From: Entoloma clypeatum
Taxonomy: Eukaryota; Basidiomycota; Agaricomycetes; Agaricales; Entolomataceae
Reading direction: 5' to 3'
Length of the DNA: 64,000 nucleotides
NCBI GenBank assembly: GCA_963565915.1
Contig: OY751489.1
Span: 1 to 64,000 of the forward strand
Below the pieces are notes generated by a model. That model was not told where the DNA came from. It saw only the letters and a list, made by a program, of their open reading frames with translations, and ran no database searches. Below are positions 18,343 to 30,313 of the stretch, piece after piece. The position numbers were made by a program, and so were the translations under genes. Within the stretch, counting starts at the first letter, position 1; each line of letters begins with the position of its first letter.

Positions 18343-18889
18343 ATCCCACATCCCACTACCTGACGTAGATGTCTCTGTGGCCTTGTGGCACACAAAATGA
18401 ACAGCAGATGCCTGTTCCAAGGGTTTGTGGGTCCTCCTTATTCTTGATTCGACGTGATACAGTGGAACAACACGCGTCTCCGTATATCCTGGGCTTGTTC
18501 CCTTTTTTCTCGATTTGGCTCACATTGTGTCCAAGATCGTGAAGAACGGAGCTGAGGAAAGAGATCCTTATTGTTTCAGGGGTTTGCCATTGTGGGTCTT
18601 CTCTTGATTCGGTTTGACGAGGGACAAGATGGGGCTTGTGGGTCCCCTTTATTCTCAATTCGGCTCACATTGGGGCCAAGACCGTGAACAGCGGAGCTAA
18701 GCAAATTTTGTCAAGTGTTGAGGTTATAAAAGCCCATCGTTGACCTGTCTGCCTCCTCAAACAGTCGCACCACTGTAGTCTGGAAGGTGGACATTGGCTC
18801 AGTCTTTCCATCGACATTGACTGACAACCCTCCAGTCATTGGGATTCGGTTCAGACTTCCGCTTTCAAGTCTCTATCTACCATCAGACG
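18343..18889 (+). promoter_or_regulatory. Repeat-rich upstream region and probable promoter of the nuclease-like gene
   Basis: Contains further copies of the GTGGGTCC repeat family (18425, 18592, 18638) and the pair CCAAGATCGTGAAGAACGGA / CCAAGACCGTGAACAGCGGA (about 18530 and 18674). A TATA-box-like TTATAAAAG lies at 18724-18732, followed by pyrimidine-rich sequence. A likely 5'-UTR intron runs from a GTACATATG donor at 18890 to a CTTGCAG acceptor at 18943, just before the ATG at 18948. Confidence 0.45.
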
Positions 18890-18947
18890 GTACATATGAT
18901 CTCTTTTCACTCGTTTAGTCAATCAAATTCAGACTCTCTTGCAGGAC

Positions 18948-19766
18948 ATGTCGAATAATCCTCCCGCTCCAGCCTTGAGACCTCCTCAATGGGTTTATGA
19001 CCGAATTACTGCTGTCGCAGATGGATCACGCTATGAGGCCTCTCTTTACGGTCCCCTCAATTGTTTTTTGTTTTCATATTTCCCGATGGACCGGTACTTT
19101 ATGGTGAAACCGCAGCCAAAAATTTGTTACGGATACACCTCCGACCCTGGCGACCGTCCTTCCGTGGATTCCTATCACGCAGAAGTGTTGCCCCGAACTT
19201 ACGGTAATGAGCCCGCAGCGAAGAGTCCAGATTTTATTGTTGTGAAGGCTACTGCTGCCAGGGATAACGATCGACTGTTGCTGGTTGTCGAGGTCAAGCC
19301 GGGGAACACGATGGCATTGGAAACGAACGCCGTGGAGCAATTGTCCGACTATCTCGAGTTGTTGGCTGAGAAGACGCGAAGTGACACAAACCAGCCACTT
19401 TCCGGGGAACTGTGTGTGTTATTAGTAAGAGGAACGAGGGTAATGATCTTGAAGCTTGATATTTTGGGCGATACCTCCTCGACGGGCTTCATGTCCTTTA
19501 ATAGTGCTACCGTACACAGTTTCTTACATAACATTGCTGCAAGCAACCAGCCACTTAACACTGTACTTATGTATGTAGGTATGTGTTTCGAGGAGAAATG
19601 GCGAAAGCTTATGCTGTCGAGATTTCGGGTCGCCATGGACTGTGTGACAAACAGTAGCTACGGTTCAGGCGGGTGTAGTCTCATTGTTTCAGAGGATTCG
19701 AAAAGAACTTCCTTTGTTCATGGGTGTCCACATTACACAAATATCGGGCAAGGAAGGCCTAGGTAA
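18948..19766 (+). CDS. PD-(D/E)XK nuclease-like protein, 272 aa
   Basis: A single-exon frame of 272 codons, starting at the first ATG after a splice acceptor (TTGCAG, 18938-18943). The central part carries the motif SPDFIVVKA (Asp near residue 95), then LLLVVEVKPG (Glu-x-Lys near residues 116-118), after an N-terminal region with many aromatic residues. An acidic residue followed about 20 residues later by E-x-K on a hydrophobic strand is the signature of the PD-(D/E)XK fold of restriction-like nucleases and Holliday-junction enzymes. Proteins of this size with this motif are common and poorly characterised in mushrooms. The C-terminus may be incomplete: a GTAACA donor-like site overlaps the stop, and an open frame lies at 19969-20166. 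No neighbouring gene suggests a role. The assignment rests on the motif alone. Confidence 0.55.
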   Translation: MSNNPPAPALRPPQWVYDRITAVADGSRYEASLYGPLNCFLFSYFPMDRYFMVKPQPKICYGYTSDPGDRPSVDSYHAEVLPRTYGNEPAAKSPDFIVVKATAARDNDRLLLVVEVKPGNTMALETNAVEQLSDYLELLAEKTRSDTNQPLSGELCVLLVRGTRVMILKLDILGDTSSTGFMSFNSATVHSFLHNIAASNQPLNTVLMYVGMCFEEKWRKLMLSRFRVAMDCVTNSSYGSGGCSLIVSEDSKRTSFVHGCPHYTNIGQGRPR

Positions 19767-20182
19767 CACGCGTCCCATCCATCTTGGCATGATGTGAAAA
19801 TATCGCAGGTCTCCTAAATTCGCCACTACGAAAAAGGTTGAAAAGACCATGAATATTATCCATCTGTTGTGGACATCTTTGATGCTTCCGACCTGGCCTG
19901 TTTCAAAAAAGTAACCCTCCACACGGACGGCAACACAGAAGGTTGTTACACACTGGTCGCCTTCAATCGTGGATCACCCATGGAGGCTTAGAATCGAAGA
20001 ACTGATCAAGAAAGATGGCCAATACCACTGCATCATGATTACCTCCAGTACTGTGTCCGATTGTCTCCCTGACCTATGGACTCGTTCCATCAACTTGAAT
20101 GTGTCTCAAAGCAGTCGACTCTTCCGTCAGATCTATACCGTGGTAAGTGAACAAGTCATCCGTTGAAGTGTATAAGAAGGAC
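19767..20182 (+). other. Possible downstream exons or remnant
   Basis: Short frames such as VTLHTDGNTEGCYTLVAFNR (about 19909-19968) and RIEELIKKDGQYHCIMITSS (about 19985-20045) are on the strand of the upstream gene and look protein-like but cannot be joined with confidence. They may be the 3' part of the nuclease-like gene disrupted by frameshifts. Nothing else is seen. Confidence 0.25.
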
Positions 20183-21459
20183 GCTCAGAGTAAGGCTCCA
20201 ACCGTTTAGTTTACGTTTACCCCTCAGGAGCCTAGTAAACGGATACAGTTGGATAAACAGTTTAACTAACTATATACGTTTAATAAACTGTTTATAAAAC
20301 GGTTGTGATGGCCGCCTCAATTTTTTCCATTATCTCCATGCTTCCGTCGCACCTCTGGTGGTGCCACCATTGCGAACATACCGCTCCGTATCCAAGCCTT
20401 AGTCAGGAGTGCCATCGTGATGGTTTTCTCCTTCAACGAGCTTCGTAAGTTGGCACAGATGTGGCGTGACTTGGAAAATGTTCGTTCAACGGCGACACTA
20501 GTTGCTGGTGACCATCCGACTCACTGCCTGAATCAATGTCGCTGTCCTCGCCGTCACCAGCCCGTTTCGATTGTGCCTCGGAGGTCTTGCGCTTGATCTT
20601 TCGTTGATTTTTGGGACTGCAACGACGAGTGCGCTTCCTCTTTTTTTCCTTTTTCTCGCGCTAATTGTAATGACGAACTTCAGAAAGCACTTCTCTAATC
20701 AAATGATTGCTTACCACTGTGCGCCCATACTCGGTCTCGGTTGTCACCTCTTCCCCGTCACTGGCATGTATGGAATGCGGCTCTTCCTCATCCAGGTCGT
20801 TGCTACGTTTGGGCGGCTTATACGTCTTATCCTTTGGGTCGTCATCAGCTTCATTTTCGGCCAGTGGAGGACCTGGAGCAATATCAGAAGGGGAATGGAC
20901 AAAGTGTCCTCGCGCCTGAAGCTCGGTAGCAGAGAGCAAGGCCCCGTTTTCCACGGCATCCCCATCTGGCTTTGATGCATCTTTCGGGATCGTGACTTGA
21001 AGATTTGGACGAGGCTCTGATTTTTAAGGGTGGAATTCATTATCAAACCCCACTATGAACTCGAGGCTAACTCTAACCTTGACCTCGGGTTTTAGTCGCT
21101 TCAACGGCTTTAAAGTAAGAATCAAGGCCCTGAGCACGATCCGTCGCGACGCGTTTTCGTTTTGTGTCATTCGGGATGATGTTATTAGGGTCAGGGTTGT
21201 CTCGGGATTGTGGTTGAGCCATCGCGTTTTGGTTGTTGAAAAAAAAGTTGAAGGAACCAGTTTTTGCATTTAAGCTTTTAGCTACGCCACTATTACACAT
21301 TTTTACGTCTCCTGGTATAACTGTGTAACCGTATATATACCGTTTAACTACTGTGTAGTCGACCTGGTGCTGAGCACCCTAAACATAAACATAAACACAT
21401 ACGGTATAAACCGTGTAAAACGGTTATATAGCTAGAACGGTTGGAGCCTTAGCTCGGAG
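20183..21459 (-). mobile_element. Deleted hAT-family DNA transposon with 8-bp target duplication
   Basis: The element spans 20191-21451 (1261 bp). Its termini are TAAGGCTCCAACCGTT at the left and the inverted match AACGGTTGGAGCCTTA at the right. It is flanked by GCTCAGAG and GCTCGGAG, an 8-bp target duplication with one mismatch. The subterminal regions are full of CCGTTT/AAACGG-type motifs. On the minus strand near 20330-20500 the frame SVAVERTFSKSRHICANLRS followed by SLKEKTITMALLTKAW is the hAT C-terminal dimerisation domain (compare the usual DVERVFS... arrangement). An N-terminal region with acidic low complexity (20661-20954) and a piece near 21073-21300 remain, while the catalytic middle is missing. 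It is a non-autonomous internal deletion derivative. Confidence 0.75.
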
Positions 21460-23754
21460 ACGGCGGTCACCTTCAAGTCTCCCAATCACTGAACGCACGC
21501 GCATGCAAACCAAGACACCCTAGGCCTCTTGCAATGCACATTTCCCACACTCTCGTCCTCTCCATCATGCTCTGCGTCGCCAGTGCCTTCGCAAAGCTAG
21601 CCTTAGAAGACCGCGCAGGACAGCCTTGCCCGTGCCATACTCCCTATTCCTGTTTGTTGGAAACGAAGGCATGCAGTACACTTTGGCTTTCCAAGATGGC
21701 TCGTCGGCGTCGTTGCAAACGATGCGTTCTGCCAGGCGACGATCTCAGGTACACCATGTGACACGTTGAAGGGGTGGTTGCCGCCACCAACTGCATCGTT
21801 CCTCTGAGGTTGTCTTTCAGAATCGCCTAACAGCCAGGAAGCACCGGATGCCGTCGTGCTCGAGAAAGGGGAAAGGACGGGCGGTGGCGCGAGACGGAGC
21901 GTGAGGAGGGGGACGGCTTCCTCATCATGAGCAGCAGCGCGATCCAGTCTTCGGTGATTTCCGGCGCAGAGAGTGGCTGGCTTCAAGTTGACACTGGATC
22001 CTCCGATCTTGTACGTTTTGCTTTTCTACGTGTCTTTATTTTCTAACCCCTACGTTCAAACTGGGTAACATTGAATTCGCTGTCCCGCCCCGGCAACTCT
22101 CACAACGCGTCATCGGTCGTCATCGATTTAGAACTCATTCAAGACCCCTGGCGGATTCTCTACAGTACCCTCGTCCATGAACTCTCTCGGCATCCGTGTC
22201 AGCATCGGCTATCTCAACCGTCAATTACGCCCTGTATGAAACGGGGCAGGGGCTGCGTTCATGCGCTCACCATCGCCCCTGATATCTTGTCACGATGCAA
22301 GTCAATGCGTCCCGTGTAGATCATCCAAAAAGTATCGGAGCTCAGTACATTGGCAATTTCGCGATTCGAACGAGGGTCGCCTGTGAGACCGTTGGATTGG
22401 ACTGGCCGTATTCTGCAAATGGAAAAGCGATTTCCAAGACGAAAAACCAACCCATCCTCCACGAACCACCACAAGCCCAGCCGCCCCATGAACATAGCCA
22501 GTTGCTCTCAGGCTGTCGTCCGATCATACCCAGGGGCATACTTCAACATCCGAGTCGTCTGTATTCAATCCAAAGCCAGCCCCCCCAGGATCTTGAGCAT
22601 CCCTTCAATGAACTGACTGTACAACGTAACATCATGAGAAACATCCAAGATGACTTGATGAACAGAAGAGAAGTAATGAAACAAACCTTCTAATACAGTC
22701 TCATTTTTTCTACCTGTTGCTGCTGCACCGTCGAGGCAGAAGGAAGTCCAGGTGCGGACGGCACGACTATAGAATGGGATGATGATCATCAGCATCGAGC
22801 TTAACATTTGACACGACAAAAGACACGACACCGACCTGTCCTCGGACGGCTAGGTCCAGCCGCAACCTCAAGCAACCTGTGCGTACCCTCTCCGAGTACA
22901 CCACCTTTCAGCATGCGAAGGTCCACCCACGTCAAAAGCGCCATAAGCGCAGCAGCTCGGTCCAAGGACCCAGCCCTCGCGAGAAGCTCCCTACAGACCA
23001 CACGGCTGACAAGGCAATCGTAATGAGCGAGCTTGTGAATGAGATGTACTGGATTATCTAGTTCGATCGTCCGGTCTTCCAATTGAACTTTATTATTGAA
23101 GCTCAAGGCGCACCGTGCCGAGATGAGGCAGCCATCGAAACTTCTTATCCGGTTTAAACACGGTGAATTCTGCTCTTGTAGTCTAAAATATGGTTACAAA
23201 GGTTACGCGTAAACGGCAATAAAATGGTTAAAAACGGTGCAAACACACGTTTGAGACCCCCCGACATTGTGACCTTGCTCGATTCAAGCGACGGCCAGAA
23301 ATGACGGGAGATAATCGTTGGATGCACAACACTCTGATTTCATTTCCGTACTTGCCATGAGCAGAAGTCATATCCGCGCCGAGCAGAAGAAACTCACGAT
23401 CTTTTGTGACTAGACGTGTTTGTTCATGAATGCTTTGAATGAGTCATATCTCTCAACATCTCCTCGCAGATCTGCAACACCACTCCACCAAACCGAATTT
23501 CGAGGATCTCGACATTCCACCACTGCATGTAAGAATATCAGCCCCTGTCCTGATTTTGTATAGGAAGAAACACCACACGCACTCTAGCTCCACCGTTTCC
23601 GCGCCGTATTTGATAGCCAATACCGTTGTGCAAGAAAAACCTGCAGCTCATTCAGAAACAAATCCTTTGAGTCATAGATACTAACAAGCATGCTGAATCA
23701 TGACATCGCTCCGCTTTTTACTAGCTCAGAAGTCTAAAATGAAAAACGTTAAGC
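21460..23754. other. Degraded region with protease-like and unidentified exon-like fragments
   Basis: On the plus strand, 21534-21593 encodes a signal-peptide-like start (MHISHTLVLSIMLCVASAFA). At 21984-22010 LQVDTGSSDL is followed by a GTACGT donor; DTGSSDL is the active-site signature of A1 (pepsin-type) aspartic proteases. The intervening frames are broken, so at most this is a pseudogene. On the minus strand, 23106-22801 (VHLIHKLAHYDCLVSRVVCR) and 22710-22565 (NETVLEGLFHYFSSVHQVIL) look like exons of one unknown protein, with later parts shifted. I could not assemble a gene. Confidence 0.3.
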
Positions 23755-24625
23755 TCAAGCTATATATGCCAAAAGGTTCCGGTTAGGTAAATCATACCTG
23801 GCCCAGTAATCAACAGGCTCGGGTTCCCAGCTTTGGTCGCTGTAGTCCGCGGTGTTGCACCGGCTCGTTTTCGTCAACAAGAGCGTTGTCGCCTTCGCCA
23901 TCCGCAACAAGTTTTTCCGCGATGCTTCGGTTCGTATTCCGGCGCTCTCTGCGAAACAAAGGAGGTAAATGAATGGTCCAGACAATTCGATGGAAAATGG
24001 AAGATACCTGGGATATCGGCGAATTGGAACTGCCAATTTGAACAGCAGGACTCCACTATCCGTGGGTATTTGATCGTTGACATATTGTGTCAAGATCAAT
24101 TTTGTATCTGCTCCATGGGTAAAAGACGTGTCGGATTTCTAATGCCATGTCAGAGAATACTTACACGCCATTCAAAAGAACCGACTTACGCTGTTCTTAA
24201 AGACAGTACAAGAGCGCCTCTTCCGCTGTCAAGTTCAATCAGCTGGGAAAGATGAATCACGACAAAACGAACCGACACGCCCCTCCTCGCATACGGCAAC
24301 AGCACCTACGGCACCATCTTATCCATCCTCTCAAGCTCTTCAACATAGGCGTCTCCCACTGCTGCGGACACGTCTTAATCACATGCGCCTCGTATACTCA
24401 TACCCCCGCTCGCCACGATGGAGTCGTGGCAATCCAGCAACCTCGGCGTCTCTCGAATGCGGCCCAGATATCTGTCGACTAGGGGTGTAGGGCACGGATT
24501 CCTCGGAGTCCAGTTCCGAGTTTGAGGATAGGAGTGTGGAGGTGCAGAGGGCTTCAATGAAGCCGTGGATGAAGGAGGGCGGGAGGACGGAGAAGAGATG
24601 GGTTTGGAAGTGAGGCATAGGCGAA
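23755..24625 (-). pseudogene. APC2: APC2 pseudogene fragment 2
   Basis: On the minus strand, from 24620: LPNPSLL..., NSELDSEESVPYTPSRQI, a degraded DRY...IVAS region, then after several frameshifts HGADTKLILTQYV (about 24125-24085), DSGVLLFKLAVPIRRY (about 24051-24004), and TADYSDQSWEPEPVDYW (about 23858-23810). The order is the order expected along APC2, the cullin-related scaffold of the anaphase-promoting complex. HGADTKLILTQYV and the YSD..WEPEPVD tail are the parts I recognise best. Frameshifts, stops and missing segments show it is not functional. It shares sequence with 14519-15160 and also with 59570-63470 on the other strand. Confidence 0.65.
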
Positions 24626-27199
24626 GCAGATGGTTTCTTGAGCCTGGATTATGGCGTTGCGTGTTATTTTATCCATGTACTCTGCTGATGAAAACACAAC
24701 GATTTTGCACATCAACCGTGACTGTAACCCGACCCATCAGAAGACCGAAGTATACATGCACGGAAACTGAGCTACGCACCAAGAAATGTCTCGAGCCACA
24801 CTGGCAGCTACCTGGGGGCCGCGCTCACGCTGTTCCGAATCATGTCTGCCTCAACAATCATTCACGTCAAGATGCCCAGACACCATAGCTCCTTTCTGAA
24901 ATGGGATTCCTCAGATCTCCCGGGCGCAAAAAATCGGTCGCTCGTCGCTAGGCCTGCACTGGTATCGTTAGATCATGACCTCTACGCGTACATGGTTGAA
25001 TCGGAATTGGATACTTGATTTACCTGACTGAAAGGCATCAACCCCATTATCCCTGGCTTCAGACGGAGCCTGGTGAATGAGTCCTGCCATATTGCCGCGG
25101 CCTGTGATCGTAGGACGCTGGTAGATGCAGCCACGACCACATGATCGATATCGTTCATCGCGGTGTCCTGATTCCGAAAGATTTCTGCGCCAAGAACCCA
25201 TCAACGTTCCATGTACCTATATCTATATCTCTCCAGCGCTCACCGGAAAATATATCTTTTCTGATAAGGAGACCACAAATTGGGCTTCCGCAATGAACTG
25301 AGCTCACCAGAGGGGGGACCAGGTGACTTGATGGGAATCAATTATCAAGCGGACTTGAAAATTCGCCTGTCGATCTTTGCCTCACCGGAAGGCGAACGGA
25401 GCCTAACTTAAGGCCCAGAGTTCCAAGCCAGTCAAACCCTGCAAAATGTACGTTGAAGGAGTACCTGTACCTGACATACCCTCTGTGCTATTTCTCGTCA
25501 GAGAAATCGATAACAGATGACATGGAAGACATGCATAGATCGATATCAACCTTGGCTGGCTCGCGTAAGTACCTGAGGCCCTTTATCACTCCCTAGCTGT
25601 CATCGACTCGATATCAGGGGGTCAAAATCTCGAAAGACTTGATTTCGAGGATTGATGCGGCTGTGGCCACGACTCTCCCTGTCCAGATCGAACGTGAAAG
25701 GATATCTGATTATAATTGCATACGAAAAACATGCTTTCAAAGGAAGACTTCGACGCAGTGAATTTTTACGTTCTCTCACCGCAGACATTCAAAACAACGT
25801 TAGAGGGTCGACCATGGTTAGCCTATCGGACATGTAAGGCTTCGTAAAGTTTCCTCAATAAGTCAAGGGAATGGTCTTTCAAGGATGGACGTGTGCGGCG
25901 TGTGTACTGGGGCACCCGAATTCGGAGTAAGACTTTCCTGTCATATGTAAAGATGTGCATCGCTGTTTGACGCTCGATGAAGAGAACAGTGAGACAAAAA
26001 AATGAAACAAGAAATGCAAGCTTTCTCTACCGGTCGCACGACGTATGGTTGGAATTCAACATCGAGCGCTGCGCGGTTTGAATGAATATATGGATACGGA
26101 TGGACCTTTTCGTAAGTGTGTATGTGGATCGCGCCCATATTGCGCCAATACCTATCTCAGGATCACGCACCCCTCATCCCCATCCTCCGATAACGGCTTG
26201 CCAAGCCGGGCCAAGCCCCCGGGTGAGCAGTAAATCTGTCGTTTGTGGAGCCAAGCGTTGATCAGTCTCTAGACTCAAGTCTCGAGGCGCACCAAGTGAC
26301 CAAGGGCTCCTGTCCGCCACACATGAATGTGGGAGGTCTCCCCGCAACCGTCGCCTTTTCGCGTTAGAGCCATTTGCATGTTGGTGCTCAGTATCGATTA
26401 CTGTGGATCGTGTGGCGTCTTGAAGATGGTCATGTCCTAACGAAGAGGGTCAAAATCAAGTGCCAAGTTGTTAATTCGATTACGAATAGCTTAGTCGGCT
26501 CCGCTGTCCGCCGTAAGAGGTTCGTTATACTTGGTAATACTGATGGCGTTCAAAACCTTGAGGAGGATTAGCTTTGAACATCGGCGACAGGACGTACAAC
26601 TTACACTGCCTGGATGGTGAAGTTTGAACGGTGTTCATTAGAGCGTTCATTACCATGCCCACTGCCCAGCCATATCCACACGGTTTACGGCATTCGATGG
26701 GAAAAAAAGGAGATGTGAAACATTTAACAGCGACCCTGCATGCAAAACTCCCCTGTGAATTCAAGTTTGTACTCTCGATGCTGCGTCTGAACATCGTGTC
26801 CCATCCCTATTTGAAGGGGCCATCACGGGGAGTAGTTCAGACATCCCAGCGGTTATCGTCACCTAAACCATCAACAAGACAGGAAACGTGTGTGGTGATT
26901 GCTTTGTTTTGGGGTAAGGCAGTTTAGCACGTGCCCTGGAATTCTCGGCAGGAACGCCGAAGAAGCAGGACCCTTATACCCGCTCCAATTATAAAACAAA
27001 AAGAAATCCTACTCGAGGCCATTCCGCACCCTGCGTCTTTCCCGTCTCAGACGGCCCCGGCGCTTCCTACGCAGGTTTTCTTTCTTTAAGCCGAGCGCGG
27101 CCCAGCTCAGCGGACAAGACCTGAGCGAATTTCGCCACACGTGCCCGCATTCTCGACACCAGACCTCGTTCGGTACAATTGCTACTTCGAGACGACGTC
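24626..27199. other. No supported gene
   Basis: The first part (to about 25420) continues the duplication shared with 14890-15190: the phrases ATCAACGTTCCATGTA, CTCCAGCGCTCACCGGA and GGAAGGCGAACGGAGCC occur in both, with an insertion of unrelated sequence here. Beyond that, a short exon-like frame at about 25617-25715 (KISKDLISRIDAAVATTLPV) is the only protein-like stretch. The rest has only short scattered frames. The last 200 bases are presumably the promoter of the antiporter gene. Confidence 0.4.
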
Positions 27200-30100
27200 A
27201 TGGTTCTAAACTTTGATCCTGTCAGTGTTTTACTAGATCTGCACTCTTCGCGTACTGAACCGGTCCTTCTCTAGTTCCAGCTCTCCACTTCGCATATCTT
27301 TTATGCATGTCTGGGTGGCTTTGTCGTCTTTGTAAGTCCCTGGCTCGTCTCGAAACTTGAATCTCTAAATAAATCTGTTACTAGTTTGGGATGGTATCTT
27401 TGTTCATTCGAGAAAAGGTGCGTTTTGTTCTCCAGAGGCTGACATATTTGAACTGAACGCATTGTCGACAGCTGTACATCGGCGAAGCGTTGTTGGGATT
27501 TGTATTCGGTGTCATCATAGGTGTGCACCATTTCCCCGCCTGCTTTTTTTTCGACGCGCCGTTGATGTTTTCCCTCCAGGTCCATATGGCGCTAATGTAC
27601 TCGATCCACACGACTGGGCCGGCGGGTCAGAGGTGATCAACGACATCATAACTCTGGAGTTCACCCGCGTCGTCCTCGCAATAGGGGTTTTCGCGATCGG
27701 CGTCGAGTTGCCCAAGGCGTACATGCAGAAGCACTGGAAGAGTCTGGCATTCCTCGTGGGCCCGGTTATGACATGGGTGCGTTCTCTTCGCTTTTTTTCT
27801 GACTGACAGCTCACCCCGCGCTGTTTTGATATAGGGCTGGTTCGTATCCGCCGGGCTCATCTACGCCTTCATCCCTGGTCTCAACTTCCTCTCATGCCTC
27901 GCCATCGCCGCTTGTCTAACCCCGACTGATCCTATCTTAGCGGCTGCGGTCGTCGGTGGGAAATGGGCGGATAAACACGTTCCTGCTCACCTGCGCCATC
28001 TCCTCGCAGCCGAGAGTGGTTGCAACGATGGAGCCGCGTTCCCCTTCCTCTTTATCTCTCTCTATCTTCTCCTGGACAGAAACGTTGGAGAATCCATCCG
28101 TGATTGGTTCCTTTTCCTATGGCTTTGTACGTCCCCCGTTCAAGATCATAACCCTTACTAACAACCCCATGCACAGACCAAATTATTCTCGGAATCATCA
28201 TCGGCGCGTTCTTGGGCTTCGGCTTCAGACACCTGATGAAGACCTGCCAGCGCCGAAACCTCATCGACAGACAAGCCTACGTCGCCCAATACATCTCCCT
28301 CGCCATGCTCACCCTTGGTGTCACCACCCTCCTCGGCTCCGACGACGTCCTGGCATGTTTCGTATGCGGTGTCACGTTCGCCTGGGACGGTTTTTTCAAC
28401 AAGCAGACCGAAGAGGCCGTCTTTAGCTCCGTTATCGATCTCTTGTTCAACGTCACGGCGTTCGTCTATATAGGTGCATGGATGCCATTCAATGCCTTCC
28501 AAGATGTCCACACGCCGCTCAGAGTGTGGCGCCTTGTCGCGCTCGCCGTCCTAGTCCTGCTCCTCCGACGGCTGCCCATCATCATTGGCCTGTACAAGTG
28601 GATTCCAGATATCAAGACCTTTCCCGAAGCCGTCTTCAGTGGTCACTTCGGACCTATCGGCGTTGGTACGTATTCCTTATTCCTTTACTTCTTAACCCCC
28701 ACGATAACCATTTGTAACAGGCGCCATCTTCATATCTACTCTCGCGGTCGAAGTCATCCACAAAGACAAGTATCCGAAGACGGAGCAAATCATCCTTTTG
28801 GAACAACTCATCCAACCCATCGTTGCCTTCATGGTCCTTTGCTCCGTCGCCATCCATGGGCTCTCCATCCCTGGGTTCTCTCTTGGTCGCCGGGTGCGCA
28901 CTGTCTCCCGTACCTGGTCCCGCCATACCTCTGTGCCCGATTGGACTACCCAACTCAAAGTAGTCGATCGTGGGGCAGATATTGTTATCAATCGGGACAG
29001 CATCATGGAACAGGGAGGGTTATCCGGGAAGGGCATCGAGGCCGAGACGCTGACGCTGAATGAGAAGAGGCCAGAGGACGATGTGGATTTACCTAACGAG
29101 AAGGCAGAGGTGGTGACAACGTGGAAGGAGCCTCATTACACTGTCGTTGAACGTCAACGAGGTCCAGGAGACGATGTGAGTATACTGTCATATCTTATTC
29201 CTCATGGAGAGACAACGCTAATATTCTTTTGTTCCCGACAATCAGGTAGTAGTAGAGGTTGTCCATGACCAACGATCTCGCAACCCAGGAATTACTACAG
29301 GAATCCGGCATTCCCTCCACCTCCTTGACGGGTTGAGGAAGTCTACGGGGCAGCTCGAAGATAGCATCGGACATTCTGTTGAAAACCAGATCGCGGCCAT
29401 AGAGGCGCACATGAACCAAATTCTTTCGAACCCCGAGATGCTCAGGAGAGCGGAGGCGGAGGACGGCAAGCTCACGGAAGCTGACGATGGCGACGACGAC
29501 GACGACGACGACTGGGCATCCGACGATGAAACACCCGATGCTGTCGATGACGACCGCAAGTCCCGTTCGCGGGAACCCAAAATGAGACAAGCCAAAACAC
29601 ACATCCACCACGTCCACCATCACCACCACCACCAGCATCAGCATTCTCTTGGTTCCGCCCGCCGCACGCGGAGACGCAGTTCCGGCCCCATTGAGAGTCG
29701 TCCAGTCTCGCCCGTGCCGGAAGATCCCCGCCAGCCACTGACCAGGACCATCCGCACGAGCGTCAGTGCTCCCCTCTCCACAGAGCCAGAGCCAGAGCCC
29801 GAGAGCCCCAGTCGTGCGTACCACTACCAACGCCGGCAGGCCTCTTCCCTAGCCTCCACCTCTGCCTCGGGTTCCAGCACCCTTTTCCTCACCCGCTCGC
29901 CCACTGCCACCGCGCCGTCCACACGGCCCCACACCGCAGACGGGCCTGCTCCTTCCTCCTCGTCACGCCCCGCCACTCGCCCCAACACGTCTGACGGACG
30001 CCCTTCGGTGACCGTCAGCACCCGCCCCACCAGCCGCCCCAACACGTCCGATGGGCCCCGTGCAGGTTATTCCCGGCCCAATACCCGTCCCACGACAGCA

Positions 30101-30313
30101 GACTCCGCGTATAGTCGCCGCGTTGAGCATCTCCGCACGATACACTCGTCCCCTCCGACCAGGGACTCGTCGCCTTCGCGGTTGATCAGGTTTAAGGATG
30201 AGGCTGGAGCTGGAGTAGGAGCTGGGGGACGTACGCCGCCTGAGGAGGACACGGAGGGGAAGAGGACGTCCGGTGGCACTGGGAGGTTCCCGAGGAGCTC
30301 AACGATTCAGTGA
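27200..30313 (+). CDS. NHA1: Plasma-membrane Na+/H+ antiporter, fungal NHA1 type (886 aa, 9 exons)
   Basis: An electroneutral alkali-cation/proton exchanger of the CPA1 group, expected to export Na+ or K+ and set cytoplasmic pH. Exons: 27200-27220, 27275-27331, 27385-27417, 27472-27520, 27580-27776, 27835-28126, 28177-28665, 28721-29175, 29246-30313, all in phase. About twelve hydrophobic segments occupy residues 10-440, with GVFAIGVELPKAYM and the ion-binding region CLTPTDPILAAAVVGGKWA. The long cytoplasmic tail is typical of fungal NHA1. It contains an Asp run, a His run (HIHHVHHHHHHQHQH) and repeated TRPNTSDG/RPATRPNTSDG units. The first intron has an unusual GTCAGT donor. The copy looks intact despite the subtelomeric position. 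Confidence 0.9.

Noticed and set aside
20571..20975. 134-codon hydrophobic plus-strand frame resembling a membrane protein
   Set aside because: It lies antisense to the acidic transposase remnant inside the hAT element; the minus-strand reading explains the sequence better.
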